Source: CAVTJL01 sp963752325 (GTDB lineage Bacteria; Pseudomonadota; Alphaproteobacteria; Geminicoccales; Geminicoccaceae). From it: 64,000 nt of DNA. This document shows, piece after piece, positions 1-8,539 of this stretch (positions are counted from its first letter, which is position 1; every line of letters starts with the position of its first letter). The notes beneath the pieces were generated by a model. That model made no database searches. It was not told the DNA's origin and saw only the letters and a program-made list of their open reading frames with translations. The translations under genes were made by a program, and so were the position numbers. Location of the stretch: the NCBI GenBank assembly GCA_963752325.1, contig CAVVXU010000010.1, forward strand, positions 248,001 through 312,000, given 5' to 3'.

Positions 1-462
1 ATCCCGATTTATTTGCTGTTCCAGGCGACGGGCCTCCTCGACACCCGCACCGGCCTTTCGTTCATTGCCTGCCTGATCGGCCTGCCCGTGGCGCTCCTCG
101 TCCTCGCCGGCTGGCTGCGCGAGCTGCCCCTCGAGCTCGAGGAGGCCGCCCGCGTCGATGGCGCCGGCACCATGGGCGTGCTCCGCCACGTCATCCTCCC
201 CCTCGCCCGCCCGGCCCTTCTGGCCGTCGTCGTCCTCACCTTCATCGGCGCCTGGAACGAGTTTCTGTTCGGCCTCATCCTCTCGACGAAGAACGCCGTG
301 CCGGTCACCGTCGGCGCCACTTTTTTCATTACCTCCTGGGGCGTGAAGTGGGGCGCCACGGCGGCCGCCATGAGCATGTCGATCCTGCCGCCGCTGGTGC
401 TCGGCTTCGTGGCGTACAGGTTCCTCGGCAAGGCCATTCTGGGGGGCGCTCTCAAGGGCTGA
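1..462 (+). CDS. Carbohydrate ABC transporter permease, MalG type (C-terminal part)
   Basis: Inner-membrane permease subunit of a binding-protein-dependent ABC importer, probably for a sugar or polyol. The reading frame is open from the first base, so the start lies outside the window. The cytoplasmic EAA loop that contacts the ATPase is clear (EEAARVDGAG about 45 residues in), followed by hydrophobic segments and the typical WNEF turn and short basic C-terminus. Only about half of the usual 270-300 residues are present. No other transporter gene follows, so it is the last gene of an operon entering from the left. A decayed copy of its C-terminal part lies near 6.4-6.6 kb. The substrate cannot be told. 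Confidence 0.85.
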   Translation: MPIYLLFQATGLLDTRTGLSFIACLIGLPVALLVLAGWLRELPLELEEAARVDGAGTMGVLRHVILPLARPALLAVVVLTFIGAWNEFLFGLILSTKNAVPVTVGATFFITSWGVKWGATAAAMSMSILPPLVLGFVAYRFLGKAILGGALKG

Positions 463-606
463 GGCCGGGGCCGGCGAACCCGCTGGCGCCGTACCATGTC
501 CCTGGCGTAATGTTCTGGCCTGCCGCGGTCTCTCGCGGGAGCACGGCCGAGGTGGCGCGCCTCGTCGAGCCCCCCGGCCGACGGGCAGCCTCAGGGAGGG
601 GCGATC

Positions 607-1468
607 ATGGCTGGCAAGGCGGTTTCCGGGATGAAAGGGCTGCGCGTCTTTCCGCCGGCACCAAAGGACTTCGATGCGCTCGCCGCCAGCAAATCGGACC
701 TCGCGCGGCACGGGCTGCCGCAGCGTCCCGACGCGCGCTCGCAGCCCGGGCTGGCAGCGCTCTGGGAGCAGCGCGCGCGCCGCTACCAGGGCTTCGAGCA
801 TCTGGAGCCGCGGCTTGTCGCCGGCGCCGAGCCGGCAGCGCCCGTGACCCCGGCCCTCGGGCTGTCGCCGATCGAGTCCTGCGGTTACGAGCTCACGAGC
901 CTCGGCGCGCCGATCACCGTGCTGTCGGGGACCTGGACGGTGCCGAACCTCACGCCACAGCCCGGGCGCGGGGCCTCCTAACCATTTCCGCACCTTCTTC
1001 GGCCTGGGCTTTCTCGACCTGCACGTCGAGATGACCGTCGATGAGGCGCAGAGCGTCACGAGCCTGATCCGCATCCACACAGGCGCCCAGCTCGGCCTTC
1101 CGGTTGCGCCCGGTGACGTGATCAGCGCCGTCCTTTGCCTCGAGACCAACGCCGCCGGCACCGCGGCCTATTTCGTTGCGAACGAGACCAGGGGCCAGAC
1201 GGTGAACCTGCAGATCGACACGGGCTTCCCGCCGGCCGTCACCATCAACGCCGGGGTCAGCCGCGGCGGCCAGACCAACGCCCCGCCCGATCCGCTGGCC
1301 CGCTTCGGCGTGGTCTATTTCGACGAGCTCGTCGCCTACTCGACCGGCGGGACGCGGCTGCTCACCGACGGCGTGCCGACGACGATGACGGGCCTCAACG
1401 GCGCCACCCTGGCGATACCGCAGAAGCTCAACGACTACGCCTTCAAGGCGATCTACCGAAGCTCCTGA
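607..1468 (+). CDS. Peptidase G1 (eqolisin)-like protein, frameshifted
   Basis: The N-terminal half (607-981) has the region seen before G1-type domains (phenylalanine-rich start, LARHGLPQRPD, then LWEQ) and a GTWTVPN strand. A one-base change in the G-run near 965-974 moves the frame; the continuation has a GLGFLDLH stretch and runs to 1468 with beta-rich sequence (PGDVISA, ETNAAGTAAYF, NLQIDTGF). The total is about 286 residues. There is no signal peptide. The catalytic Gln and Glu of true G1 peptidases are not evident at the expected places, so it may be a non-catalytic relative. It stands alone between the permease and the acyl-CoA ligase. A preceding GGGAGGGGCG stretch serves as the ribosome site. 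Confidence 0.55.
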
Positions 1469-1559
1469 GGTGCCCGGCCGAGGCTGCGTCGACGATCGGG
1501 GCGAGACGGCAGCAGCCGATGCCGCGATGTCTGGTGAACCCTTTGCGGGGAGAGAGATC

Positions 1560-3198
1560 ATGCTGGGACTGATGCAGCAGCAGCCTCTGCTCATCTCGTC
1601 ACTGCTCACCTTCGCCGCGCGTCACCATGGCGAGGCGCAGCTCGTCAGCAACACGGTCGAAGGCCACCGTCATCGGCACTCCTATCGCGACGCCGAGCGC
1701 CGTGCCCGTCGGCTGGCGCGGGCGCTGAAGGGGCTGGGCTGTGGAGCGCGGCGACCGGATCGGCACCCTCGCCTGGAACGGCTATCGCCACTACGAGCTC
1801 TACTACGCTGTCTCGGGCATGGGAGCGGTGATCCACACCATCAATCCGAGATTGTTCGAGGCGCAGATCGCCTACATCATCGATCATGCCGAGGACCGGA
1901 TCCTCTTCGTCGACCTCACCTTCGTTCCCTTGGTCCTGCGCCTGGTCGACCAGGTGCGGCACCGCCCGGCCGCGGTCGTGGTGATGACCGACCCTGAGCA
2001 CATGCCGGACCTGGCGCTGCCCGCCGGCGTCTCGCTCCACGCCTATGAGGACCTCGTCGAGGGCGCGGATGACGGCTTCCAATGGCCCGAGCTCGACGAG
2101 CGCGAAGCGGCGGCACTCTGCTACACCTCGGGCACGACGGGCCAGCCCAAGGGTGTCCTCTACAGCCATCGCTCAACGGTGCTGCACGCGTACGGGATCA
2201 ACCAGCCGGACGTGTTCGGCCTGCGCGCGGTCGACCGGGCGCTGCCGATCGTGCCGATGTTCCACGTCAACGCCTGGGGCATCCCGCATGCCGCGACGAT
2301 GGCGGGCGCCACCCTCGTGCTCGCCGGCGCCCAGACCGATCCCGCGAGCCTGCACCAGCTGATCGAGAGCGAGGGTGTCACCTTCGCCGCGGCCGTGCCC
2401 ACGGTCTGGCTGGGCCTGATCGAGCATCTGCGCCGGACGGGCGGGCGCCTCGACGGCCTGGAGCGGCTCTGCGTCGGCGGGTCGGCCTGCCCGCAGCTGC
2501 TCCTCGAGACGCTGGGCGATGAGTATGGCGTGCGGGTCAGCCAAGGCTGGGGCATGACCGAAATGAGCCCGGTCGGCGCCTACAACAGCCCGAAGCGGCC
2601 GGACCGGGACCTGCGCGGACCCGCCTCCTTGGGGCTCCGCCTCAAGCAGGGCCGGCCGTTCTTCGGCGTGACGCTCGGGATCCTCGACGCGACGGGAGCC
2701 GAGGCGCCGTGGGACGGGATAACACAAGGCGAGCTCGTGGCCCGGGGCCCCTGGGTCTGCCGGTCCTACTTCCGCGAGGACGACGCTGCCGTCGATGCTG
2801 CTGGATGGCTGCGCACGGGCGACATCGCCACCATCGACTCCGATGGCTTCGTGCAGATCACTGATCGCGCCAAGGATCTTATCCGCTCGGGCGGCGAGTG
2901 GATCAGCTCACTCGAGCTCGAGAACATCGCCGTTGGCCACCCCGACGTCGCCGAGGCCGCAGTGATCGCGGCCCGGCACCCGCGCTGGGGCGAGCGGCCG
3001 TTGCTGCTGGCAGTGGCGAGGCCCGGCCGCGACCCCGACCCGGTCAGCATCCTTTCGGTCTTCTCGGGACGGGTGGCTGCCTGGACGGTGCCGGACGCTG
3101 CGGTGATCGTCCAGGAGCTGCCGCACACCGCCACCGGCAAGCTGCTCAAGACGGCCTTGCGCGAGCAGTTCGGCGACTACTACGTCCGCGACCAGTAG
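1560..3198 (+). CDS. Fatty-acyl-CoA synthetase (AMP-binding), one frameshift
   Basis: Acyl-adenylate/CoA-thioester-forming enzyme of the ANL superfamily, about 545 residues, which activates a carboxylic acid with ATP before beta-oxidation. Visible motifs in order: P-loop YTSGTTGQPKG, GWGMTEMSP (A5), GWLRTGDIA (A7), the hinge DRAKDLIRSGGEW (A8) and the C-terminal lysine motif TATGKLLK (A10). The ATG at 1560 follows GGGGAGAGAG. The frame moves by one base near 1738-1742, where KGLG must join to VERGDRIG; both sides are otherwise intact, so a sequencing error is likely. Sequence style is closest to the AlkK/DmdB-type medium-chain or methylmercaptopropionate ligases; the substrate is not resolvable. 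Confidence 0.85.
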
Positions 3199-3254
3199 CG
3201 GGCCGCTGCCACAAGTTGCACTGTGCCGTTTCGATCGAGAGGCGCGAGCCGGTT

Positions 3255-3692
3255 ACCGCACGGCGGCATGCATCGTCTCGCAATGCCGGACGATGTTCTG
3301 CCGCGAGACGAGAAAGGCCTTCAGCGGCGTCTCGATCTGATAGAAAAAAATGTTGGCGGTGAAGCCGTAGATCGCGGCGTCGATGCTGGTGGGCTCGGCA
3401 CCGAACAAAAAGCCGGTCGGCTGAAGGAGGTGCGCCAGGACGCCCAGCTCGGCGACGCCGCGGGCATAGGCGGCGTCGGGCTCGTAGCGGCCGATGCCCT
3501 GGTAGTGGTAGCGCTTGAAGTTGTAGTCGCGCGCCCCCTGCAGGGCCTCGGCCGTCATGTCCGGATGGGTACGCAGCAGCGCGTCGCGAAAGAGCGGCCA
3601 GAAGCGGTCGTCCTTCCAGCGCGAGTAGGACACCACCCAACAGAGGTCGTCCAGCATCCGCCGCACGAGCAGATGCGTGAAGCGCTGCGCCG
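3255..3692 (-). pseudogene. GST-like gene fragment, copy A (C-terminal part)
   Basis: This segment encodes the C-terminal roughly 145 residues of the GST-like protein found complete at 7718-8407, with scattered substitutions (LCWVVSYSRWK for LYWVMSFSRWK, and YQIETPLKAFL for YEIETPLKAFL). Similarity stops abruptly at about 3692, so the thioredoxin-fold half is missing and there is no proper start. It lies between the acyl-CoA ligase and the LysR gene. Its 3' end starts at the same point as copy B at 6041-6353, with no gaps between them over 281 bases. Confidence 0.75.
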
Positions 3693-3816
3693 GCTTGCGG
3701 GCCTGACCCGCCCTCCCGACAAGAGCGGGCATGGTCGGCAAGCGGCGGGCGGTCGATCAGAAAGGCTCCGGGTCGGTCACCGTCGAGCTGCGCCAGGAGC
3801 GAAACGATCGGGCCGG

Positions 3817-4722
3817 TCACGTCTCCGCGTCGCCACGCAACTCCTCGATCACGCCGACAAGCGCATGAACAAGAGCCGCCGACTGGCGGCGTTCCGGATA
3901 GTACAGGCAGAATCCCGGGCTGACCGGCATCCAGTCGCCGAGGACCGCGACGAGGCGACCCGCGGCAAGATAGTCGCGGACCTCCGCCTCGGCGACATAG
4001 GCGAGCCCGATGCCCTCCATTGCCGCCCTCGCGATGAGGCCATGATTGTCGAGGCTGAGCGACCAGGGCACGTCGACATGGACCACCTCGCCGTCTTTCT
4101 CGAACTCCCATTCGTAGGGAGCGCCGCTCGGCCAACGGATCCGTATGCAGATGTGCTGAAGCAGCTCATCGGGGTCTCGAGGACACGCGCGCGCGCGGAA
4201 GTATTCGGGAGACCCGACGACTATATAACGGAGCTTCTGGTTCAGCGGGACAATCGTCATCTTTGGCGGGATCGTGCTTTCTTTGCGGACGCCGGCGTCG
4301 AAGCCGGCCCGAACGACGTCCACCAGCCGGCCCTCGGTCGCGACGTCGACCTTCACGCGGGGATACCGTCGAATGAGCTCACAGAGGAAGGGGACAAGAA
4401 TTTGGTGCCCGCCGGCGATCGAGCAGTTGATCCGCAAGGTGCCCGTCGGTCCGCCGCGCTGACCTCGGGCGGCCTCCGTGGCCCCGTGAATCTCGGAAAG
4501 CGCCGGCGCGACGGCACGCACGAAATCGTGGCCTGCGGCGGTGAGAGCGACGCGGCGCGTTGTACGGTCGAAGAGGCGAGCCCCGAGCTCGTTCTCTAGG
4601 GCCGCCACGGCGTTGCCGATGGACGTCGGGGACAGGCTCAGATCGGCCGCCGCGGCGCGAAAGCTGCCGCGACGCGCGATCGCGACGACCGCCTCGAGCT
4701 CGAGAAGCTTCGCAGCGCGCAT
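3817..4722 (-). CDS. LysR-family transcriptional regulator
   Basis: DNA-binding regulator of 301 residues. An N-terminal winged helix-turn-helix (LEAVVAIARRGSFRAAA, then SLSPTSIGNAV, ALENELGARLFDR) is followed by the usual LysR substrate-binding domain (GTLRINCSIAGG, DNHGLIARAAMEGIGLAYV). It is read divergently from the aldo-keto reductase at 4873, with a 150-base gap that should hold a LysR box and both promoters. By the common LysR arrangement it probably controls that reductase and itself. The effector cannot be read from the sequence. Length and domain order are normal. Confidence 0.9.
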   Translation of the reverse strand: MRAAKLLELEAVVAIARRGSFRAAAADLSLSPTSIGNAVAALENELGARLFDRTTRRVALTAAGHDFVRAVAPALSEIHGATEAARGQRGGPTGTLRINCSIAGGHQILVPFLCELIRRYPRVKVDVATEGRLVDVVRAGFDAGVRKESTIPPKMTIVPLNQKLRYIVVGSPEYFRARACPRDPDELLQHICIRIRWPSGAPYEWEFEKDGEVVHVDVPWSLSLDNHGLIARAAMEGIGLAYVAEAEVRDYLAAGRLVAVLGDWMPVSPGFCLYYPERRQSAALVHALVGVIEELRGDAET

Positions 4723-4872
4723 TATCTCACCTCCATTGATTGTCTAATGCGCTTTATCACGATTGTCCCGCCAATGCGTCGCCGATATGTACGCCTGAGC
4801 AACGGGTGTCGCGATCGGCCTGGACGGGGCGCTCATCTCCACCTCGACAATGTAGCCGGCGGGAACGGAACG

Positions 4873-5931
4873 ATGACTTTCACGCTCGATGATATCGCTG
4901 GATCAGCGCGGCTGCGCCTGGGGCACTCCGATCTCGTTGTCCGCCCCATCGGGCTGGGCTGCATGGGGATGTCGCAGTTCTACGGCCCTGCCGACGACGA
5001 GCAGTCCGTCGGAACCATTCGCGCTGCCGTGGATCTCGGGGTCGACCTCATCGATACTGCGGACATCTACGGCGCGGCAGGTGCCATGCAGGGCGCCGAG
5101 CTGCGGGGCTTCGGGCACAATGAGCAGCTGATCGGCCGGGCGATCGCCGACTGCCGCGAGCACGTGGTCCTGGCGACGAAGTTCGCGGCCAGGCCGAGCG
5201 AGGACGGCAAGAGCATCGTCATCGACGGCCGCCCCGACTATGTCGCCGCGGCATGCGAGGCCAGCCTGCGTCGGCTGGGCGTCGAGATCATCGACCTCTA
5301 TTATTGCCACCGGCTCGACCCCAAGGTTCCAGTCGAGGAGACGGTGGGCGCGATGGCCCGCCTGGTCGAGCAGGGCAAGGTGCGTGCGATCGGTCTGAGC
5401 GAGGTGTCGGCCGCGCATCTGCGCCGGGCGCATGCCGTTCATCCTTTGAGCGCCTTGCAGTCGGAATACTCGCTCTGGGAGCGCGGCGTCGAAGCCGAGA
5501 TCCTGCCCACCTGCCGCGAGCTCGGCATCACGTTCGTTCCCTTCTGCCCGCTGGGGCGCTCTGCGCTGACGGGCGCGGTTCAGGCGAGCACGAGCTTCGA
5601 CAACAGGGACTATCGCGCCACCGATCCCCGCTTCGCCGAGGCGAACCTCGCGACCAACCTTGCGCCCGTCGAAGCGCTCGCGGCGTTGGCCGGGGCCAAG
5701 GCCTGCCGTCCCGGACAGCTCGCGCTCGCCTGGCTCCTGGCGCAGCCCTTCGACATCGTGCCGATCCCCGGAACGAGACGCGTGGAGCATGTGCGGGAGA
5801 ACGCGGCTGCCAGCGCCGTCGCGCTGAGCCAGGAAGAGATCGCCCATATCAGCATGCTGTTCGCGCCCGAGCGGATCGTCGGAGAGCGCTATGCGCCGGC
5901 CCACGCTGCGCACGCTTCTGCGAGTGCCTAG
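4873..5931 (+). CDS. Aldo/keto reductase
   Basis: NAD(P)H-dependent oxidoreductase with an (alpha/beta)8 barrel, 352 residues. The catalytic tetrad can be read: Asp and Tyr in DLIDTADIYGA, Lys in VVLATKFA and His in LYYCHRLDP. LGCMGMSQFYG and the C-terminal VPIPGTRRVEH are typical of the AKR13/YakC-like group. The ATG at 4873 after GGGAACGGA is favoured over the upstream in-frame ATG at 4747, because conserved sequence starts after it and the upstream stretch is basic and unlike the family. It is divergent from the LysR regulator, which probably senses a related aldehyde or ketone. Confidence 0.9.
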   Translation: MTFTLDDIAGSARLRLGHSDLVVRPIGLGCMGMSQFYGPADDEQSVGTIRAAVDLGVDLIDTADIYGAAGAMQGAELRGFGHNEQLIGRAIADCREHVVLATKFAARPSEDGKSIVIDGRPDYVAAACEASLRRLGVEIIDLYYCHRLDPKVPVEETVGAMARLVEQGKVRAIGLSEVSAAHLRRAHAVHPLSALQSEYSLWERGVEAEILPTCRELGITFVPFCPLGRSALTGAVQASTSFDNRDYRATDPRFAEANLATNLAPVEALAALAGAKACRPGQLALAWLLAQPFDIVPIPGTRRVEHVRENAAASAVALSQEEIAHISMLFAPERIVGERYAPAHAAHASASA

Positions 5932-6040
5932 ACCCACTTGCGGCGCGGCAAGCCTGAGCGGGATGCCCTCGGTCGACCCGAAAGGCCACGCCGGCGAAGG
6001 CTCGGCCGGCTGGCCGGGCCACGGGTGCCAGCCCGCGCGG

Positions 6041-6353
6041 CGAGCGGATCTCCTCGCCTACGGCCCCGTCACCGCACGGCGGCATGCATCGTCTCGCAAT
6101 GCCGGACGATGTTCTGCTGGGAGGCGAGAAAGGCCTTCAGCGGCGTCTCGATCTCATAGAAAAAAATGTTGGCGGTGAAGCCGTAGATCGCGGCGTCGAT
6201 GCTGGTGGGCTCGGCACCGAACAAAAAGCCGGTCGGCTGAAGGAGGTGCGCCAGGACGCCCAGCTCGGCGATGCCGCGGGCATAGGCGGCGTCGGGCTCG
6301 TAGCGGCCGATGCCCTGGTAGTGGTAGCGCTTGAAGTTGTAGTCGCGCGCCGT
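6041..6353 (-). pseudogene. GST-like gene fragment, copy B
   Basis: This is a 313-base direct copy of 7690-8002 without gaps, covering the last roughly 94 codons of the GST-like gene plus about 30 bases of 3' flank. It breaks off after CGCGCGCCGT, where unrelated sequence begins. It lacks the N-terminal and central parts and has no start codon, so it is a dead fragment. The next bases on the + strand (6395-6565) are a decayed permease fragment, so two remnants of different origin abut. Confidence 0.8.
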
Positions 6354-6394
6354 ACCCTCGTGCCGCTGGCCCTCGGCCTCCGCCGATACGAAGT

Positions 6395-6565
6395 GTCTTG
6401 CTCCCTGGGGGACGGGCCTTCTCGACAGCACCGGTCTTTGGGGTGTTGCCGCTCTCGCCTTCATCGCCGCTTGGAACGCGCCTTCTGCCCGGCCTGACTT
6501 TCTCCACGAAAAGGGCCATCGCCATCGGTCCCGGCGCCGTCTTCTCATTGGCTCCTCGGGCGTGC
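6395..6565 (+). pseudogene. Decayed MalG-type permease fragment
   Basis: The DNA here resembles the C-terminal part of the permease at 1-462, near base 240-350. The stretch CTTCATCGCCGCTTGGAACG matches CTTCATCGGCGCCTGGAACG, and LPGLTFSTKRAIAIGPGAVF aligns with FGLILSTKNAVPVTVGATFF. The frame is broken at least twice and key residues are lost. No start, EAA loop or C-terminus can be recognised. I read it as the remnant of an old duplicate that has decayed much further than the neighbouring GST fragments. Confidence 0.55.
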
Positions 6566-6696
6566 GCTGACGTCGAGGAGCCGGGAATGGGAAGTGTCGA
6601 TCTGAGCAGCGTCGCTTCTGCCGACGCGCCTCCCGTCGAGCCGCCCGCTGAGGGCGTCGACGCTGCGCTGATGCCTTCACGGATGTCGACACCGAG

Positions 6697-6725
6697 TTGA
6701 CAGCGCAACTTCTATCGGATAACAT
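6697..6725 (+). promoter_or_regulatory. Sigma-70-type promoter
   Basis: A perfect TTGACA (6697-6702) is followed after 17 bases by TAACAT (6720-6725). It reads towards the secreted protein at 6959, giving a leader of about 230 bases without an obvious gene. Confidence 0.45.
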
Positions 6726-6958
6726 GTCGAGTTGCGTGGAAGGTCGGCCGACCATGTCGCGCCTGCCATTATCCTGGGGCCGGAATGGCAACGAAACGAG
6801 CGACGACCATATTCGCTCTGGCAACCTCGCCAACGGCAATGCCGGCGTGGTCTGTCGAAGACTGTCCTGGCGGTACGTTTGCCGCCAACCGCATCCGAGC
6901 GTCTTTTGGGATTGCGCCCGAGGCGGATTTCCATTTGCACCGAGAGGAGGAAGCGGAG

Positions 6959-7480
6959 ATGGGACGAGACAGCAACTTGACGGCTCTGCCCTGCGCAAGC
7001 CTGTTCACTGCGACGCTCTTCGTCTTGACGATGCTGGCAAGCGCAAATGCTGCCTCCGCGGAGGACAAGGCGATCTCAGTTTCCGGGAACAGTGTTCCGT
7101 CGGATTGTGGGGCTCCGAAAAAGGCCGACCTGGGCATGGAGCTGGATGGCAGCCTCGAAGGATGTTGGGCAATCTTTGTTCAGCATCTCACCTGCCGAGA
7201 GCTGAACGGCTTCGCTTTGACAACGGAGCTCGGTCGAGAGGAATTCGAAGGCAAGCTCGACGGCGAGCCGATCAAGTTCGACACCGTCTACGCCTTCACG
7301 GCAACCTGGCCGGCAGGCTCCTGCCCCCAACCAGCTCTCGAGAAAGAGATGACCGGATCATGCATCCACTACATCGCGGGTGAGAATCTCGGAGGGGTGA
7401 TCAGGTTCCACGATGTGATTCCCACGGTCGGCAAGGGCGCAACCAATTTCTTCTATGAAGGCGTCTTGACGCGCAATTAG
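6959..7480 (+). CDS. Secreted protein of unknown function
   Basis: A 173-residue protein that I do not recognise. An N-terminal signal peptide is clear: a short polar start, the hydrophobic run TATLFVLTMLASANA and an Ala-rich cleavage site near residue 34. The mature part has five cysteines (near SDCG, EGCW, LTCRE, GSCPQ, GSCIH), consistent with disulfides in the periplasm, and looks beta-rich. The ATG at 6959 is chosen because GAGAGGAGGAAG lies just upstream and the signal peptide follows directly; an in-frame ATG at 6785 would bury it. It is monocistronic, with a candidate promoter at 6697. Confidence 0.6.
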   Translation: MGRDSNLTALPCASLFTATLFVLTMLASANAASAEDKAISVSGNSVPSDCGAPKKADLGMELDGSLEGCWAIFVQHLTCRELNGFALTTELGREEFEGKLDGEPIKFDTVYAFTATWPAGSCPQPALEKEMTGSCIHYIAGENLGGVIRFHDVIPTVGKGATNFFYEGVLTRN

Positions 7481-7598
7481 GGGACCAGGGCACGCGCCTT
7501 CTGGCGCGCCAGTCTGCGGCGCCCGGGGATTTACGCCGACGCGGACAGGGCGTAACTGAGCCGGCTTTCCTCCCTGCGAGCCGTCGGTTGCGCACCGC

Positions 7599-7623
7599 GC
7601 TGGGCTGGGCTGGGCTGGGCTGG
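7599..7623. repeat. GCTGG microsatellite, five units
   Basis: Five perfect head-to-tail copies of GCTGG in the gap between the secreted protein and the GST-like gene. It is short enough to slip during replication. No reading frame of note crosses it. Confidence 0.8.
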
Positions 7624-7717
7624 TGAGACATAGCCAGGCGTGATGTCGGGGCAACCGGTGAGAACGGTTTGGCCGAGACGCGTGCCCAGCGAGCGGATCT
7701 CCTCGCCTACGGCCCCG

Positions 7718-8407
7718 TCATCGCACAGCGGCATGCATCGTCTCGCAATGCCGGACGATGTTCTGCTGGGAGGCGAGAAAGGCCTTCAGCGGCGTCTCGA
7801 TCTCATAGAAAAAAATGTTGGCGGTGAAGCCGTAGATCGCGGCGTCGATGCTGGTGGGCTCGGCACCGAACAAAAAGCCGGTCGGCGGAAGGAGGTGCGC
7901 CAGGACGCCCAGCTCGGCGATGCCGCGGGCGTAAGCAGCGTCGGGCTCGTAGCGGCCGATGCCCTGGTGGTGGTAGCGCTTGAAGTTGTAGTCGCGCGCC
8001 GTCTGCAGGGCCTCGGCCGTCACGTCCGGATGGGTGCGCAGCAGCGCGTCGCGGAAGAGTGGCCAGAAGCGGTCGTCCTTCCAGCGCGAGAAGGACATCA
8101 CCCAATAGAGATCGTCCAGCATGCGCCGGACGAGCAGATGCGTGTCGCGCTGCGCCGGGGTCAGGCCGTCGTCGATCGTGAGGCCGTAGCGGGCGGTCAG
8201 GTGCGCGATGATCGCGTCGCTGTCGCCGATGGTCCCCTCGCCGTCCACGAGAAAAGGCAGCTGGCCGCGCGGCGCCTTGGAGGCGTCCAGGATGTGCTCG
8301 TGCCGGAACGGCAGCCCGACGAGCTTGAGGAAGGCGAAAACCTTGAGGCCGAAGGGGTTGTTGTCCGCGACGCCGAAGAGGTCCGGATAGGAGTAGAGCG
8401 TCAGCAT
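7718..8407 (-). CDS. Glutathione S-transferase-like protein (FAX/metaxin-like), intact
   Basis: A 229-residue two-domain protein. An N-terminal thioredoxin-like fold (LTLYSYPDLFGV, NNPFGLKVFAFLKLVGLPF, GQLPFLVDGEGTIGDSDAI) is followed by an all-helical GST C-domain ending in ETPLKAFLASQQNIVRHCE. The cis-Pro (QLPFLV) and the SDA glutathione-binding turn are present. The style, with DRFWPLFRDALL and PTSIDAAIYGFTAN, resembles FAX-type and metaxin-like GSTs of unknown substrate. It is the only complete copy here; truncated copies lie at 3255-3692 and 6041-6353. A conjugation or stress role is inferred from family only. Confidence 0.8.
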   Translation of the reverse strand: MLTLYSYPDLFGVADNNPFGLKVFAFLKLVGLPFRHEHILDASKAPRGQLPFLVDGEGTIGDSDAIIAHLTARYGLTIDDGLTPAQRDTHLLVRRMLDDLYWVMSFSRWKDDRFWPLFRDALLRTHPDVTAEALQTARDYNFKRYHHQGIGRYEPDAAYARGIAELGVLAHLLPPTGFLFGAEPTSIDAAIYGFTANIFFYEIETPLKAFLASQQNIVRHCETMHAAVR

Positions 8408-8504
8408 GACTCATGGCCTCCCGTGGGGCCGGACGACAAGCGTCGAGCCCTGGCGCCGATCATAGCGGTATCGGCTACCCGCGCGAAAGGCCGGCGCCGA
8501 GCGC

Positions 8505-8533
8505 TTGACTCTAGGCTTTTAGTCGTATATAAG
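8505..8533 (+). promoter_or_regulatory. Promoter abutting the ATG at 8540 (leaderless type)
   Basis: TTGACT (8505-8510), 17 bases, then TATAAG (8528-8533). Only six bases separate the -10 box from the ATG at 8540, so transcription should begin at or next to the start codon. There is no Shine-Dalgarno sequence. The same arrangement precedes both paralogues, at 13308 and 29007. Confidence 0.6.
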
Positions 8534-8539
8534 GACCCG

